Source: Bordetella parapertussis (lineage in GTDB: Bacteria > Pseudomonadota > Gammaproteobacteria > Burkholderiales > SG8-39). Taken from it: 64,000 nt of DNA. The stretch lies in assembly GCA_945862265.1 (NCBI GenBank), contig CAMAXP010000012.1:1-64000 (forward strand). Direction: 5' to 3'. Below, in pieces: positions 1 through 8,702 of the stretch. Below the pieces are notes generated by a model, which had not been told where the DNA came from, did not search any database, and saw nothing but the letters and a program-made list of their open reading frames with translations. Within the stretch, counting starts at the first letter, position 1, and every line of letters begins with the position of its first letter. The position numbers and the translations under genes were made by a program.

Positions 1-672
1 GAGTTCGGCGACCTCGCGGTAGGCGACCAGTTCCAGAAGCACTCCTACCCCTGGGGCGTGTACATCAACGCCGAGGGCAAGCGGTTCGTGGACGAAGGCG
101 CGGACTTCAGGAACTACACCTATGCCAAGTACGGGCGGGTGATCCTGAACCAGCCGGGGCAGTTCGCCTGGCAGATCTTCGACGCGAAGATGAAGCCGCA
201 GCTGCGCGACGAATACAAGATCAAGCAGGTGACCAAGGTCACGGCGAACACGCTGGAAGAGCTGGTGAAGAAGCTCGACGACGTGAACGCGGAGGCGGCG
301 CTCAAGGAACTGCAGGACTACAACAAGGCGGTGCAGACGGACGTCCCGTTCAACCCGAACGTGAAGGACGGGCGCGGCACCAAGGGACTCGCGATCCCGA
401 AGTCGAACTGGGCGAACACGCTGGACACGGCCCCGTTCGAAGCCTACGCGGTGACGTGCGGGATCACGTTCACGTTCGGCGGCCTGCGGATCACGACCGA
501 CGCGCAGGTGATGTCCACGGACGGCCTGCCGATCCCGGGGCTGTATGCGGCGGGCGAACTGGTCGGCGGGATCTTCTACTTCAACTACCCCGGCGGCACC
601 GGCCTCACCAACGGCGCCGTGTTCGGCAAGATCGCAGGGGCGTCCGCAGCCAAAGCGGCTACTGCGCCTTGA
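1..672 (+). CDS. FAD-dependent tricarballylate dehydrogenase-like flavoprotein (3' part)
   Basis: The frame is open at the left edge, so only the last 223 residues are present and the N-terminal FAD-binding Rossmann motif lies outside. What remains fits the succinate dehydrogenase/fumarate reductase flavoprotein family: GVYINAEGKRFVDEGADFRN near the start, and the C-terminal FAD-contact segment PGLYAAGELVGG followed by NYPGGTGLTNGAVFG. The run RFVDEGADFRNYTYAKYG is characteristic of the tricarballylate dehydrogenase (TcuA) branch, which oxidises a tricarboxylate to cis-aconitate. That substrate class fits the adjacent tricarboxylate-type receptor, but the exact substrate is inferred. The 3' end overlaps the convergent Bug gene by 14 bases. 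Confidence 0.85.
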   Translation, partial: EFGDLAVGDQFQKHSYPWGVYINAEGKRFVDEGADFRNYTYAKYGRVILNQPGQFAWQIFDAKMKPQLRDEYKIKQVTKVTANTLEELVKKLDDVNAEAALKELQDYNKAVQTDVPFNPNVKDGRGTKGLAIPKSNWANTLDTAPFEAYAVTCGITFTFGGLRITTDAQVMSTDGLPIPGLYAAGELVGGIFYFNYPGGTGLTNGAVFGKIAGASAAKAATAP

Positions 673-1618
673 TGCCGGCCGTGCGGATCACCTGCGACCA
701 CCGCTTGGTCTCCACTGAATTGCGTTGCGCCGCGACGTCGGGCGAGCCGCCCAGAGGCGTGAGGCCCAATTCCCTCCAGCGCGGCGCGAGTTCCGGGAGC
801 TTCAGCACTTGATTCGTTGCCTCGTTCAGCCTGCGCACGACCTCGTCCGGCACACCGCTGGCCGCAGACATCGTGTACCAGGGGACCGATTCATAGCCGG
901 GCACGCCGGACTCGGAGATGGTCGGCACCTCCGGAAGCAGGGGCGAGCGCGCTGCGCTGGTCACGCCGAGCGGCCGCAGGCGTCCCGAGCGGATGTGGGG
1001 CAGCGCGGTGGGGATGGTGTCGAACATCAGCTGGATCTGGCCGCCGATCAAGTCGTTGAGCGCGGGACCGCCACCTTTGTAGGGCACGTGGGTGATGTCA
1101 ACGGCGCCCATCATCCTGAAGAGTTCGCCGGCCATGTGCAGTGCCGACCCCATGCCTGCCGATCCGTAAGTCAGCTTGCCGGGTTCGGCACGCGCCAGTG
1201 CCAGCAGTTCGGGGACGGAGCGTGCGGCAACGCTGGTATGCACCACGAGCACACTGGCTGCCTCCGAAATCAAGATGACAGGCTTCAAGTCCTTTGCTGG
1301 GTCGTAGGCCAGGTTGGAGTACATGGATTGCGCCGCATTGTGCGCGATCGTCGTCAATACAACGGTATGTCCGTCCACGGGGCCGCGCGCAATCTCATTG
1401 GCTGCGATATGGCCGCCCGCGCCTGCCCGGTTTTCAATCACGACCGGTTGTCCGAGGGTGGCCGCCAGGCCCGGGGCAATTGCGCGTGCGACAAGGTCAG
1501 CAATGCCGCCGGCGGAATACGGCACCACGAAACGAACTGGACGCGACGGGTAGTTTCCCTGCGCAAACGCGAGCGCGGGGAGGGCGAGCAGTAGGCAGAC
1601 GAGGCCATGAAGTCGCAT
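659..1618 (-). CDS. Bug-family TTT substrate-binding protein (copy 1)
   Basis: This is a 319-residue periplasmic solute receptor of the Bug/TctC family, which binds organic acids and normally hands them to a TctA-TctB permease. Residues 1-19 form a signal peptide ending AFA. The mature part opens with the family strand YPSRPVRFVVPYSAGG, then VVIENRAGAGGHIAANE (ligand loop), DGHTVVLTT, and the hinge motif HVPYKGGGPALNDLIGG near residue 180. The C-terminus is GIKAQ. AGGAGA sits 6 bases before the ATG. It is divergent from the next Bug gene and convergent with the flavoprotein. No permease gene is nearby, and the ligand cannot be read from sequence. Confidence 0.97.
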   Translation of the reverse strand: MRLHGLVCLLLALPALAFAQGNYPSRPVRFVVPYSAGGIADLVARAIAPGLAATLGQPVVIENRAGAGGHIAANEIARGPVDGHTVVLTTIAHNAAQSMYSNLAYDPAKDLKPVILISEAASVLVVHTSVAARSVPELLALARAEPGKLTYGSAGMGSALHMAGELFRMMGAVDITHVPYKGGGPALNDLIGGQIQLMFDTIPTALPHIRSGRLRPLGVTSAARSPLLPEVPTISESGVPGYESVPWYTMSAASGVPDEVVRRLNEATNQVLKLPELAPRWRELGLTPLGGSPDVAAQRNSVETKRWSQVIRTAGIKAQ

Positions 1619-1715
1619 TGGGGGTCTCCTGTGGATTGTTGTTATTTATGTCATGAAATCATATGCGGCATTGTGAAACGACCGCAAGCCTGAAACCACC
1701 AAAGGAGACCGCACC
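1619..1715. promoter_or_regulatory. Divergent intergenic region between two Bug genes
   Basis: These 97 bases separate two outward-reading Bug genes, each with an AGGAGA ribosome site. On the minus strand TATGAT (complement of 1658-1663) lies 18 bases from TTGCGG (1682-1687), a plausible sigma70 promoter for the left gene. A weaker plus-strand match, TTGTTG then TCATAT, overlaps it. The overlap would make the two receptors share control, but this is pattern matching only. Confidence 0.3.
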
Positions 1716-2690
1716 ATGAGAATCAAGCAAACTTGTGTCGGCATACTTGCCGCTGCATCGCTCGCCTGTGTTCCGCAAACTGCCCAATCGCAGGCCTACC
1801 CGAACAAGCCCGTCAAGGTGATCATCGGGTTCTCGGCCGGAAGCGAGCTTGATGTCATCGGTCGACTCGTCGCGCAGAAAATGTCGGAAAGCCTCGGGCA
1901 GCAGTTGGTGGTGGAGAACCGGATCGGCGCAGGCGGCACTCTCGCGGGGGCCTTCGTCGCGACATCGGCGCCGGATGGCTATACGCTGCTCGTCAATTCG
2001 GTGTCCCATGCGGGGGTGCAGGCCCTCTATCCGAAACTGCCCTACGACCCACTGCGCGATTTTGCAGGCGTGTCGCAACTGACCAGCGCGCCGAACGTGC
2101 TTGTCGTGGCGCCGGGCCAGGGAATCAAGTCGGCAGGAGAACTCATAGCGCGCGCGCGCCAGAAGCCCGGTGAGATCAACTTCGGGTCCGCCGGCATCGG
2201 GAGCGGCACTCACATGACGCTTGAGCAGTTCAGGCTGGCCACAGGGATCTCGGTACAGCATGTTCCATACAAGGGTGTGCCGGAAGTGCTGGCCGACACT
2301 GCGACTTCCCGTGTGAACACGTCTTTCGCTCCCATCGGCAACACCCTCGGGATGATCAAGGACGGCCGCCTCGTGCCACTGGCGGTGAGCACCTCTGCGC
2401 GCTCGCCATCCCTTTCTGATGTGCCTGCCCTTGCGGAAGGCGCGGTTCCGGGCCTGGACTGGGACCAGTGGTACGGAATGTTCGCCCCCGCCAAGACACC
2501 CCGTTCGATCGTGAACCAGCTGTCCAGCGAGGTCGCGCGGGTCCTCGGCCTTCCCGAGATCAGGGAGCGCATCCTGTCGCGTGGTTCAGTACCGAAGCCT
2601 TCCACGCCGGAGGATTTCGACGCCTTCCTTCGTGCCGAAGTCCAGAAGGTCGGGAAGGTGATCCGGGATGGCAATATCAAGATCGAGTAG
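1716..2690 (+). CDS. Bug-family TTT substrate-binding protein (copy 2)
   Basis: This 324-residue receptor heads a five-gene operon (1716-6204). It has a signal peptide to about residue 26 (ending AQSQA) and the family landmarks YPNKPVKVIIGF, VVENRIGAGG, DGYTLLVNS and HVPYKGVPEVLADTA. The first ligand loop reads SAGSELDVIGRL where most copies here have a Gly-Gly pair (PPGGxxD), so its pocket may differ from its neighbours. AAGGAGA lies 9 bases before the ATG. The next gene starts 29 bases after its stop. Confidence 0.96.
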   Translation: MRIKQTCVGILAAASLACVPQTAQSQAYPNKPVKVIIGFSAGSELDVIGRLVAQKMSESLGQQLVVENRIGAGGTLAGAFVATSAPDGYTLLVNSVSHAGVQALYPKLPYDPLRDFAGVSQLTSAPNVLVVAPGQGIKSAGELIARARQKPGEINFGSAGIGSGTHMTLEQFRLATGISVQHVPYKGVPEVLADTATSRVNTSFAPIGNTLGMIKDGRLVPLAVSTSARSPSLSDVPALAEGAVPGLDWDQWYGMFAPAKTPRSIVNQLSSEVARVLGLPEIRERILSRGSVPKPSTPEDFDAFLRAEVQKVGKVIRDGNIKIE

Positions 2691-2719
2691 CGCAAGTCCC
2701 GACCCAACCCAGGAGAAAA

Positions 2720-3193
2720 ATGATGGCGAAGACCCCAAGAAAATCCAGGCATGAGCAGGCGACCGCGGCAATCGACAAGCCTTTGCCCTATGGCCCGCCA
2801 CTGACATTGCGCGAGGCAAAGAAGATCATGGCGGCTGCGGAAGCGGAGGCAGCCCTCAACCATTGGCCGGTCGCGATTGCGATAGTTGATTCGGCCGCGG
2901 ACATTGTCCTGCTCGCCAAACTCGACGGGACCCAGCACTCTAGTGCGGCGATTGCGACGGGGAAAGCGCTGACCTCAGTCAATTTTCGCAGGCCGACAAA
3001 GATGTTCCAGGACGGCATCTCCGCGGGAGGAGAAGGGCTGCGGTTCCTCGCCGTGCCCGGGGTGACTCCGCTCGAGGGAGGCTTCCCTATCGTGGCGGCG
3101 GGTTGCATTGTCGGGGGGATCGGCGTTTCCGGCGTAATGTCGCACCAAGATGCCCAGGTTGCGCAGGCCGGGATGGCGGCAAAATTTCGATGA
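2720..3193 (+). CDS. GlcG/HbpS family (DUF336) protein
   Basis: A 157-residue cytosolic protein of the GlcG/HbpS family, small proteins implicated in haem or cofactor binding and often found in operons for small organic acid breakdown. Visible landmarks are LTLREAKKIMAAAEAEA (about 30-46), VAIAIVDSAADIVLLAKLDG, the alternation GKALTSVNFRRPTKMF, and the glycine-rich end GGFPIVAAGCIVGGIGVSG. No signal peptide is seen. The start is the ATG at 2720 because AGGAG precedes it by 5 bases; an ATG at 2723 is equally usable. It overlaps the next gene by ATGA. The true substrate or ligand is unknown. Confidence 0.88.
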   Translation: MMAKTPRKSRHEQATAAIDKPLPYGPPLTLREAKKIMAAAEAEAALNHWPVAIAIVDSAADIVLLAKLDGTQHSSAAIATGKALTSVNFRRPTKMFQDGISAGGEGLRFLAVPGVTPLEGGFPIVAAGCIVGGIGVSGVMSHQDAQVAQAGMAAKFR

Positions 3194-4104
3194 CCCGGGG
3201 TCCTACAGTCGCCGTATTCACCAAGAACCGCACCAACGCGGCTTACGAAGGTGCGCGTCTTGGCGCGGACCGCGTCTCTGCACGGATGGGCGGGAAAGCC
3301 GTCCACTACGTTCCCGATACGCCTGACGATGTCGAGGAGCAGGTGGCGCTCGTCGATCGCGCACTGGCAGCTCGCCCGGACGCATTCGTCTTCGTGCCCG
3401 TTCACCTCACGGCGATGAATGCGTCGATCCTGAAGATCAATGCGGCGGGCATCCCGCTGGTAAACCTGATCTCGCCTACCGGCGTGGGCGAGAGGGTCTG
3501 CTTTATCGGCTCGGATGACCGGGCGCTCGCGGCGGAGGTAACGCGCTACGTCGCGCGGCGCCTTCCGGACGGCGCGAAGGTCGTCATCCTCGAAGGCCAT
3601 CCCGCGTCCGGGACCACGCACGAGCGGCTGCGCGGGATCCAGGAGGCATTGGCTTACTTTCCCGGCCTTGCGGTGGTTGCCTCGGCGCGCGGCGACTACC
3701 AGCGCGACATCGCCTGCGAGGCTGTATCCGGCCTGCTGAAGCACGGCATACGGTTCGATGCGGTGATCGCATCTAATGACACGATGGCGCTAGGGGCACT
3801 GGACGCGCTGGATCGCCTGCAGCCGGGCGTGGCGCTGCCGCCGGTGGTCGGGGTGAACGCGATTCCTGAAGCGATAGCGGCGATCAAGGCAGGGCGGTTG
3901 CTTGCAACGGTGGACTTCGACGCAATGAAAATGGCGTGCATCGCGACCGAGGCCGCGTTCCGCCATCTGCGTGGCGAGGCAGTGCCGCCTTCGATCACGC
4001 TGCCGGTGCAGGTCGTGGATGTTTCCAACTGCGCACGTTGGGATAGACCGTACGACGCGCGTGAATGTCCCGACTGGGACGAAGTGACTAGGAGCCGGAA
4101 TTGA
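3190..4104 (+). CDS. Periplasmic-binding-protein-fold sugar-binding-like protein without export signal
   Basis: The 304 residues match the type 1 periplasmic binding protein fold (RbsB/LacI ligand domain): TVAVFTKNRTNAAYEGARLG at the N-terminus, RPDAFVFVPVHLTAMNASIL, INAAGIPLVNLIS, GERVCFIGSDDRALAAEV, KVVILEGHPASGTTHERLRG, FDAVIASNDTMALGALDAL and VVGVNAIPEAIAAIKAG. It lacks both a signal peptide and a helix-turn-helix domain, so it is neither an ordinary ABC receptor nor a LacI repressor. The start at 3190 overlaps the upstream stop (ATGA), and the 3' end overlaps the next gene (TTGA). It could be a cytosolic ligand sensor, or an enzyme subunit in this operon. The function is unassigned. Confidence 0.85.
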   Translation: MTRGPTVAVFTKNRTNAAYEGARLGADRVSARMGGKAVHYVPDTPDDVEEQVALVDRALAARPDAFVFVPVHLTAMNASILKINAAGIPLVNLISPTGVGERVCFIGSDDRALAAEVTRYVARRLPDGAKVVILEGHPASGTTHERLRGIQEALAYFPGLAVVASARGDYQRDIACEAVSGLLKHGIRFDAVIASNDTMALGALDALDRLQPGVALPPVVGVNAIPEAIAAIKAGRLLATVDFDAMKMACIATEAAFRHLRGEAVPPSITLPVQVVDVSNCARWDRPYDARECPDWDEVTRSRN

Positions 4105-5066
4105 AAGCTGGGAGACTGTTGCTGTTCATCGTTGCGGTGTTGTCGGCGGGCGCGGCCTGTGCGCAGGTTGACTTTCCCTCGAAGCCCATCCGGCTGGTTG
4201 TGCCTTTCCCGCCGGGCGGGGCGACCGATGTCCTCGGGCGGATTGCCGCGCGGCGGCTCGGCGATTTGTACGGCAAGTCGGTGGTGGTGGAGAACAAGCC
4301 CGGTGCAAGCGGCCACGTAGGCGCGGCCGAAGTCGCGCGCTCCGTGCCCGACGGCTATACGCTCGTTGCCGGCACAATCGGGATCCACGCAGCACACCGC
4401 ATGTACCGGAAACTGGCCTACAGCCCGGCAACGGATCTGCAGCCCATCACGCTGCTGGCCGAACAGTCGAACCTGCTGATCGTCCATCCGGGCGTGGCCG
4501 CGAAAACCGTCGAGGAACTCGTTGCGTACGCCAAGGCGAATCCGGGAGCCCTGAACTACGGCTCGGCGGGGCCGGGTTCCTCCACCCATATGGTGACGGA
4601 ACTCTTCGTGCTTGCGACCGGGGTGAAGCTCACGCACGTGCCTTACAAAGGCAGCGGGCCTGCGCTCAACGATCTCATGGGCGGGCAGATCCAGTTGATC
4701 TTCGAGAATTTCCCCACGGCACTGCCGCTCGTGCGCGGCGGCCGGGTGCGGGCGCTGGCCGTAACCGGCGCAAGGCGGGAAACGGTCTTGCCCGAGATTC
4801 CGACCGTGGCCGAGACCGCGGCGCCGGGTTACGCCGCCACATCCTGGTTCACGCTCGCTGGTCCGCGCGGATTGCCCGCAAGCCTCGCGGAAAAGATACA
4901 GTCTGACCTCAAGCGGGCGCTCTCCTCGCCCGAAGTGGGTGAAGAGCTCCGGGTGCAGGGCATCGGCCTTGTGCTGAACACGCCCGCGGAAGCAGCGCGC
5001 TTCATTGCATCGGAGACTGACAGGTGGAATCGGGTCATAGACGCGGCAAAGATCCAGCTGGAATAG
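4101..5066 (+). CDS. Bug-family TTT substrate-binding protein (copy 3)
   Basis: This 321-residue receptor probably begins with TTG at 4101, overlapping the previous stop (TTGA), with GGAG 6 bases upstream. Signal peptide 1-21 ends ACAQ. Family segments are LVVPFPPGGATDVLGR, VVENKPGASGHVGAAE, DGYTLVAGTIG and HVPYKGSGPALNDLMGG. The last is nearly the same as in copy 1 (659-1618), as is the following stretch IQLIFENFPTALPLVR versus IQLMFDTIPTALPHIR, so these two are probably recent paralogues with similar ligands. Confidence 0.96.
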   Translation: MKAGRLLLFIVAVLSAGAACAQVDFPSKPIRLVVPFPPGGATDVLGRIAARRLGDLYGKSVVVENKPGASGHVGAAEVARSVPDGYTLVAGTIGIHAAHRMYRKLAYSPATDLQPITLLAEQSNLLIVHPGVAAKTVEELVAYAKANPGALNYGSAGPGSSTHMVTELFVLATGVKLTHVPYKGSGPALNDLMGGQIQLIFENFPTALPLVRGGRVRALAVTGARRETVLPEIPTVAETAAPGYAATSWFTLAGPRGLPASLAEKIQSDLKRALSSPEVGEELRVQGIGLVLNTPAEAARFIASETDRWNRVIDAAKIQLE

Positions 5067-5070
5067 CCCG

Positions 5071-6204
5071 ATGAGGGTCGCCGTCCTCGGCGCCGGCCCT
5101 GCCGGCCTGCTGTTCTCGCTGCTTGCCAAGCGTCGGAATCCCGGATGGGACATCCACGTGATCGAGCAGAATCCGGCCGACGCGACCTTCGGGTTCGGGG
5201 TGGTTTTCTCACAAGGGGCGCTCGCCTTCCTCGAGCGGGATGCGCCGCAGCTGCTCGAACAGTTGTCCGCGCGCATGGAGGCCTGGCCGATGCAGCGGAT
5301 CGTCCATCGCGATGAGAAAGTGGACATCGACGGCAACGGCTTTTCCGCCATCGGCCGCCAGCAGCTCAACCACTTCCTGCAGGATCAGTGCCGTGAGGCA
5401 GGGGTGCGCCTGGAGTTTGGCCGTGTGGTGGGCTCGCTCGACGAAGTGGCTGGAGCCGACCTGGTCGTTGGTGCGGACGGGTTGAATTCACTCGCGCGTC
5501 GATCCCTCGAGGACCGCTTTGCGCCATCGATCGAATGGCTCGACAACCGCTTCGCCTGGTATGGCACTTCGCAGGTGTTCGACTGCCTGACGCTGACGTT
5601 TCGAGAGAACGAACACGGCTCTTTTGTTGCCCATCACTACCGATACGCGCCGGACATGAGCACGTTCCTCGTGGAATGCGATGCCGCTACCTGGCACAGG
5701 GCGGGGCTCGATCGAATGGACGATGCGGCGTCGCGCGCCTACTGCGAGCGTGTCTTCGAGCCCGACCTCGGTGGGCACGCGCTGGTATCGAACAAGTCAA
5801 TCTGGCGGCAGTTCCCGTTGATCGCAAACACGAACTGGAGCGTCGGGAACGTGGTGCTGATCGGGGATGCCTTGCGCACCATGCACTTTTCGATCGGGTC
5901 TGGAACGCGCCTCGCTTTTGAGGATGCCATCGCGCTCGATCGCGCTTTCGGCGAGGCGGGCGATGACGTGCAGCGAGCCTTGGTCGCGTTCGAGAGGGAT
6001 CGCCGCCCCGTGGTGGAGAAACTACACGCGGCGGCGAACCGTTCCTCCTACTGGTACGAGAAATTCCCGGAAAAGATGGCGCTGGCGCCGTGGAACCTCG
6101 CTTACGACTACATGACGCGCAGCGGCCGGATCAACGACGAGCGGCTCGCGCAGATGGCGCCGCAGTTCATGGCGGCGCGCAGCCGTCCGGTCACTCGGCC
6201 TTGA
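5071..6204 (+). CDS. FAD-dependent monooxygenase, salicylyl-CoA/aminobenzoyl-CoA hydroxylase-like
   Basis: A 377-residue class A flavoprotein monooxygenase. It shows the N-terminal FAD motif VLGAGPAGLLFSLLAKR, the substrate-region signature FGFGVVFSQGALAFLE, the second dinucleotide motif VVGADGLNS near residue 135, and the FAD-ribityl motif VVLIGDALRTMHFSIGSGTR near 270. The FGFGVVFS segment is typical of the N-terminal half of 2-aminobenzoyl-CoA monooxygenase and salicylyl-CoA 5-hydroxylase, so an aromatic acyl-CoA substrate is plausible. It is the last gene of the 1716-6204 operon, 4 bases after Bug copy 3. Its 3' end overlaps the convergent Bug copy 4 by 14 bases. Confidence 0.87.
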   Translation: MRVAVLGAGPAGLLFSLLAKRRNPGWDIHVIEQNPADATFGFGVVFSQGALAFLERDAPQLLEQLSARMEAWPMQRIVHRDEKVDIDGNGFSAIGRQQLNHFLQDQCREAGVRLEFGRVVGSLDEVAGADLVVGADGLNSLARRSLEDRFAPSIEWLDNRFAWYGTSQVFDCLTLTFRENEHGSFVAHHYRYAPDMSTFLVECDAATWHRAGLDRMDDAASRAYCERVFEPDLGGHALVSNKSIWRQFPLIANTNWSVGNVVLIGDALRTMHFSIGSGTRLAFEDAIALDRAFGEAGDDVQRALVAFERDRRPVVEKLHAAANRSSYWYEKFPEKMALAPWNLAYDYMTRSGRINDERLAQMAPQFMAARSRPVTRP

Positions 6205-7159
6205 CGCCCGCTTCCTTGACCGCCTTCGCATAGCGCGCCGACTCTGATTGCAGGAACGCGGCGAACTGTTCCGGGGTGGTCGGCGCCGGGATCATGCCGA
6301 AGCCCTTGAACTTGGCCTGCACTTCGGCGCTGGCGAGCGCGGCATTGAGGTCCTTGTTGAGGCGCGCGATCGCCGCGACGGGGGTGGCCGCCGGGACGAC
6401 AAGGCCGGCCCAGTTGGTGGCCTCGAGCTCGGGGTAGCCCGCCTCCTTCATGGTCTGGGTGTCGGGCATTACGTCGACTCGCTCGGCCGAGGTTACGACG
6501 ATGGGCTTCACCTTGCCGGACCTGGCCGATGGCGCCACCTCGTTTGCGTTGCCGTAGACCAGCTGGATATGGCCGCCGGTCACGGCCGCCAGGCTCGGCC
6601 CGCCGCCTTGGAAGGGCGCATGAGTAATGTTGATCTTTGCCGTGAGCTTGAGCATCTCGCCCATGACGTGGTGGGTGGTGCCGAGTCCCGGCGTGCCGTA
6701 CGAAAGTTCGCCCGGCTTCGCGCGCGCCAGCACGATCAGTTCCTTCAGGTTGTTGGCGGGCACCGCTGGGTGCGCGGCAATGACCATCGGCACGTTCAAT
6801 GTCTGGCCGACCGCGCGGAAATCCTTGAGCGGGTCGAACGACATGTTCGTGCGCAGCAGCGGGTTGATGATGAAGCTCGGGAACACCACAAGCAGCGTGT
6901 GGCCGTCGGCCGGCGAGCGCACAACGGCCTCGGCACCGATGATCGTGCTGCCGCCGGGCCGGTTTTCGATGACCACCGATTGGCCGAGGCTTTTCGCGAG
7001 GTGCTCACCCAGCAGGCGCGCGGACAGGTCAGCGGCCCCGCCGGGCGGGAAGGGCACGACGATGCGCAGCGGCTTGGAAGGAAAGGTCTGCGCCTGGGGC
7101 GCAGCGGTGAAAAGAAGTGTGGCAACCGCAAGCGCGGCTGCAAGGATTTTCTTGATCAT
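6191..7159 (-). CDS. Bug-family TTT substrate-binding protein (copy 4)
   Basis: This 322-residue receptor starts at the ATG at 7159 (MIKKILAAALAVATLLF), which gives a good signal peptide ending APQAQ; the longer open frame upstream does not look like protein. Landmarks are VVPFPPGGAADLSARLL, VVIENRPGGSTIIGAEA and DGHTLLVVF. The hinge motif is HAPFQGGGPSLAAVTGG rather than HVPYKG, which marks it as a divergent member. It ends GVKAE and overlaps the monooxygenase gene tail to tail. Confidence 0.96.
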   Translation of the reverse strand: MIKKILAAALAVATLLFTAAPQAQTFPSKPLRIVVPFPPGGAADLSARLLGEHLAKSLGQSVVIENRPGGSTIIGAEAVVRSPADGHTLLVVFPSFIINPLLRTNMSFDPLKDFRAVGQTLNVPMVIAAHPAVPANNLKELIVLARAKPGELSYGTPGLGTTHHVMGEMLKLTAKINITHAPFQGGGPSLAAVTGGHIQLVYGNANEVAPSARSGKVKPIVVTSAERVDVMPDTQTMKEAGYPELEATNWAGLVVPAATPVAAIARLNKDLNAALASAEVQAKFKGFGMIPAPTTPEQFAAFLQSESARYAKAVKEAGVKAE

Positions 7160-7187
7160 TGCGGAGCTCTCCCGTGAACCAAAGTGA

Positions 7188-7646
7188 CTACAGCCAGCGT
7201 CGTACGCGATTCGTGTAGGCGGTGAATTCTTCACCGAACAACCCGGCGAGCACCCGCTCTTCGGGGATGATCTGGAAGCGATTGATATATAGCACGAATG
7301 CCAGCGGTCCGAGCAGGGCAAGGGGCTGGGCGAGGTATGCGCTCCATGCAAGCAGGAAGGCCAGCATGCCGAGGTACATCGGATTGCGTGTGTACCTGTA
7401 GATTCCGCCGGTCACGAGCGAGGACGAGTTCTGCGGCTTCAGCGGGTTGATCGTGGTCCTTGGCCGCCGGAATGCGATGAGGCCCGTCAGATCGATGGCT
7501 GCACCGATGAGGGCGATGACGATGGCCGCTGCGGCTTTTGCCGTGGGCGGAATCGGGATAGGCAGGAACGCATAGGCGGTCCCCGCCATGGCGGCAGCGA
7601 CGAGCAGCCCGACGACCGGGGGCGGGATCTTGAGTTCGAGGGTCAC
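7188..7646 (-). CDS. Isoprenylcysteine carboxyl methyltransferase-like (ICMT/PEMT family) membrane protein
   Basis: A 152-residue membrane protein with about four hydrophobic segments (residues 10-28, 37-58, 88-104, 108-120). The C-terminal part carries the family signature GGIYRYTRNPMYLGMLAF and then EERVLAGLFGEEFTAYTNRVRRWL, which in ICMT/NnrU-like methyltransferases contribute to S-adenosylmethionine and methyl-acceptor binding. Bacterial members methylate lipids or other small acceptors; the acceptor here is unknown. It stands upstream of Bug copy 4 on the same strand, 28 bases away. Confidence 0.88.
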   Translation of the reverse strand: MTLELKIPPPVVGLLVAAAMAGTAYAFLPIPIPPTAKAAAAIVIALIGAAIDLTGLIAFRRPRTTINPLKPQNSSSLVTGGIYRYTRNPMYLGMLAFLLAWSAYLAQPLALLGPLAFVLYINRFQIIPEERVLAGLFGEEFTAYTNRVRRWL

Positions 7647-7715
7647 GGGGTTAGATGGGCTTCCGGGATAAGTCTACGCGAGGGTTAGAATCCCCGCTTC
7701 AAGGCAGGAGACACC

Positions 7716-8690
7716 ATGAAAGCAAAATCGATCCTAGCGTCACTGGCGGCAGCCATTTCAGTTGCGGCGCCGCTCGCCTCACAGGCCCAGTCGTGGCCGT
7801 CCCAGCCGATCCGGCTGGTCGTGCCCTTCCCGCCGGGCGGCACCACCGACCAGATCGCGCGCCACGTGCAGCCGCACCTGCAGCAGGCGCTGGGCACGCA
7901 GGTGCTGGTGGAAAATCGCGCGGGCGCGTCCGCCTCGATAGGCACGGCGGCCGTGGCCAAGGCGGCCCCGGACGGGTACACGTTCGCGGTCGTGTTCGAC
8001 ACGCATGGCGTGAATCCCAGCCTGATCCCGAACATGCCCTTCGATACGCTCAACGACCTTGCGCCCGTCATGCTCGTAGGCCGGTCGCCCATGGTCTTTA
8101 CGACGCATCCGACCACCTCCTACCGGACCTTGGGCGACGTCCTTGCAGCGGCACGGGCCAAGCCGGACTCCGTCGGGTACGGAACCATTGCGTCCGGGAG
8201 CCTCGCCCATCTTTTCGTCACGATGGCCGGTCGACAGTTCGGCTTTTCGATGGTTCACGTGCCCTACAAAGGGGGAGGGCCGCTGACCACCGATTCGGTG
8301 GCGGGACATGTGCAGGTATCGATTGCAACGGTCGCGCTGTTCGCGCCGCACATCCAGTCCGGAAAGCTTCGCCCGCTGGCGGTCACCTCGGCCAAGCGGT
8401 TCCCGAACCTGCCCGAGGTGCCCACGGTCGCGGAGGTGGGGCTGACGGGTATGGAGGCGGATTCATGGTGGGGTGTGTTCGCGCCGGCGAAGACCCCGGC
8501 GCCGATCATCGCCCGGATGAACGCGGAGTTCGCAAATGCCCTGCGCCAACCGTCAGTCAGTGAAAAGCTGGTCGGTCAGGGCGTGGTCATGTCCCTGTCC
8601 CAGCCGGCCGAGTTGCAGAAATTCGTCGCCAGCGAAATCGAGCGCTGGGGCAAGGTCGTCCGCGAGAACAGGATCACCGCCGGGAACTAG
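7716..8690 (+). CDS. Bug-family TTT substrate-binding protein (copy 5)
   Basis: A 324-residue receptor with signal peptide 1-25 (ending SQAQ), then WPSQPIRLVVPFPPGGTTDQ, VLVENRAGASASIGTAA, DGYTFAVVF and HVPYKGGGPLTTDSVAG. It is a single-gene unit: divergent from the methyltransferase-like gene and convergent with the dioxygenase at 8703. GGAGA lies 6 bases before the ATG, and TAGAAT at 7686-7691 is a possible -10 element without a clear -35. Confidence 0.96.
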   Translation: MKAKSILASLAAAISVAAPLASQAQSWPSQPIRLVVPFPPGGTTDQIARHVQPHLQQALGTQVLVENRAGASASIGTAAVAKAAPDGYTFAVVFDTHGVNPSLIPNMPFDTLNDLAPVMLVGRSPMVFTTHPTTSYRTLGDVLAAARAKPDSVGYGTIASGSLAHLFVTMAGRQFGFSMVHVPYKGGGPLTTDSVAGHVQVSIATVALFAPHIQSGKLRPLAVTSAKRFPNLPEVPTVAEVGLTGMEADSWWGVFAPAKTPAPIIARMNAEFANALRQPSVSEKLVGQGVVMSLSQPAELQKFVASEIERWGKVVRENRITAGN

Positions 8691-8702
8691 CCGGCACGCG
8701 GG

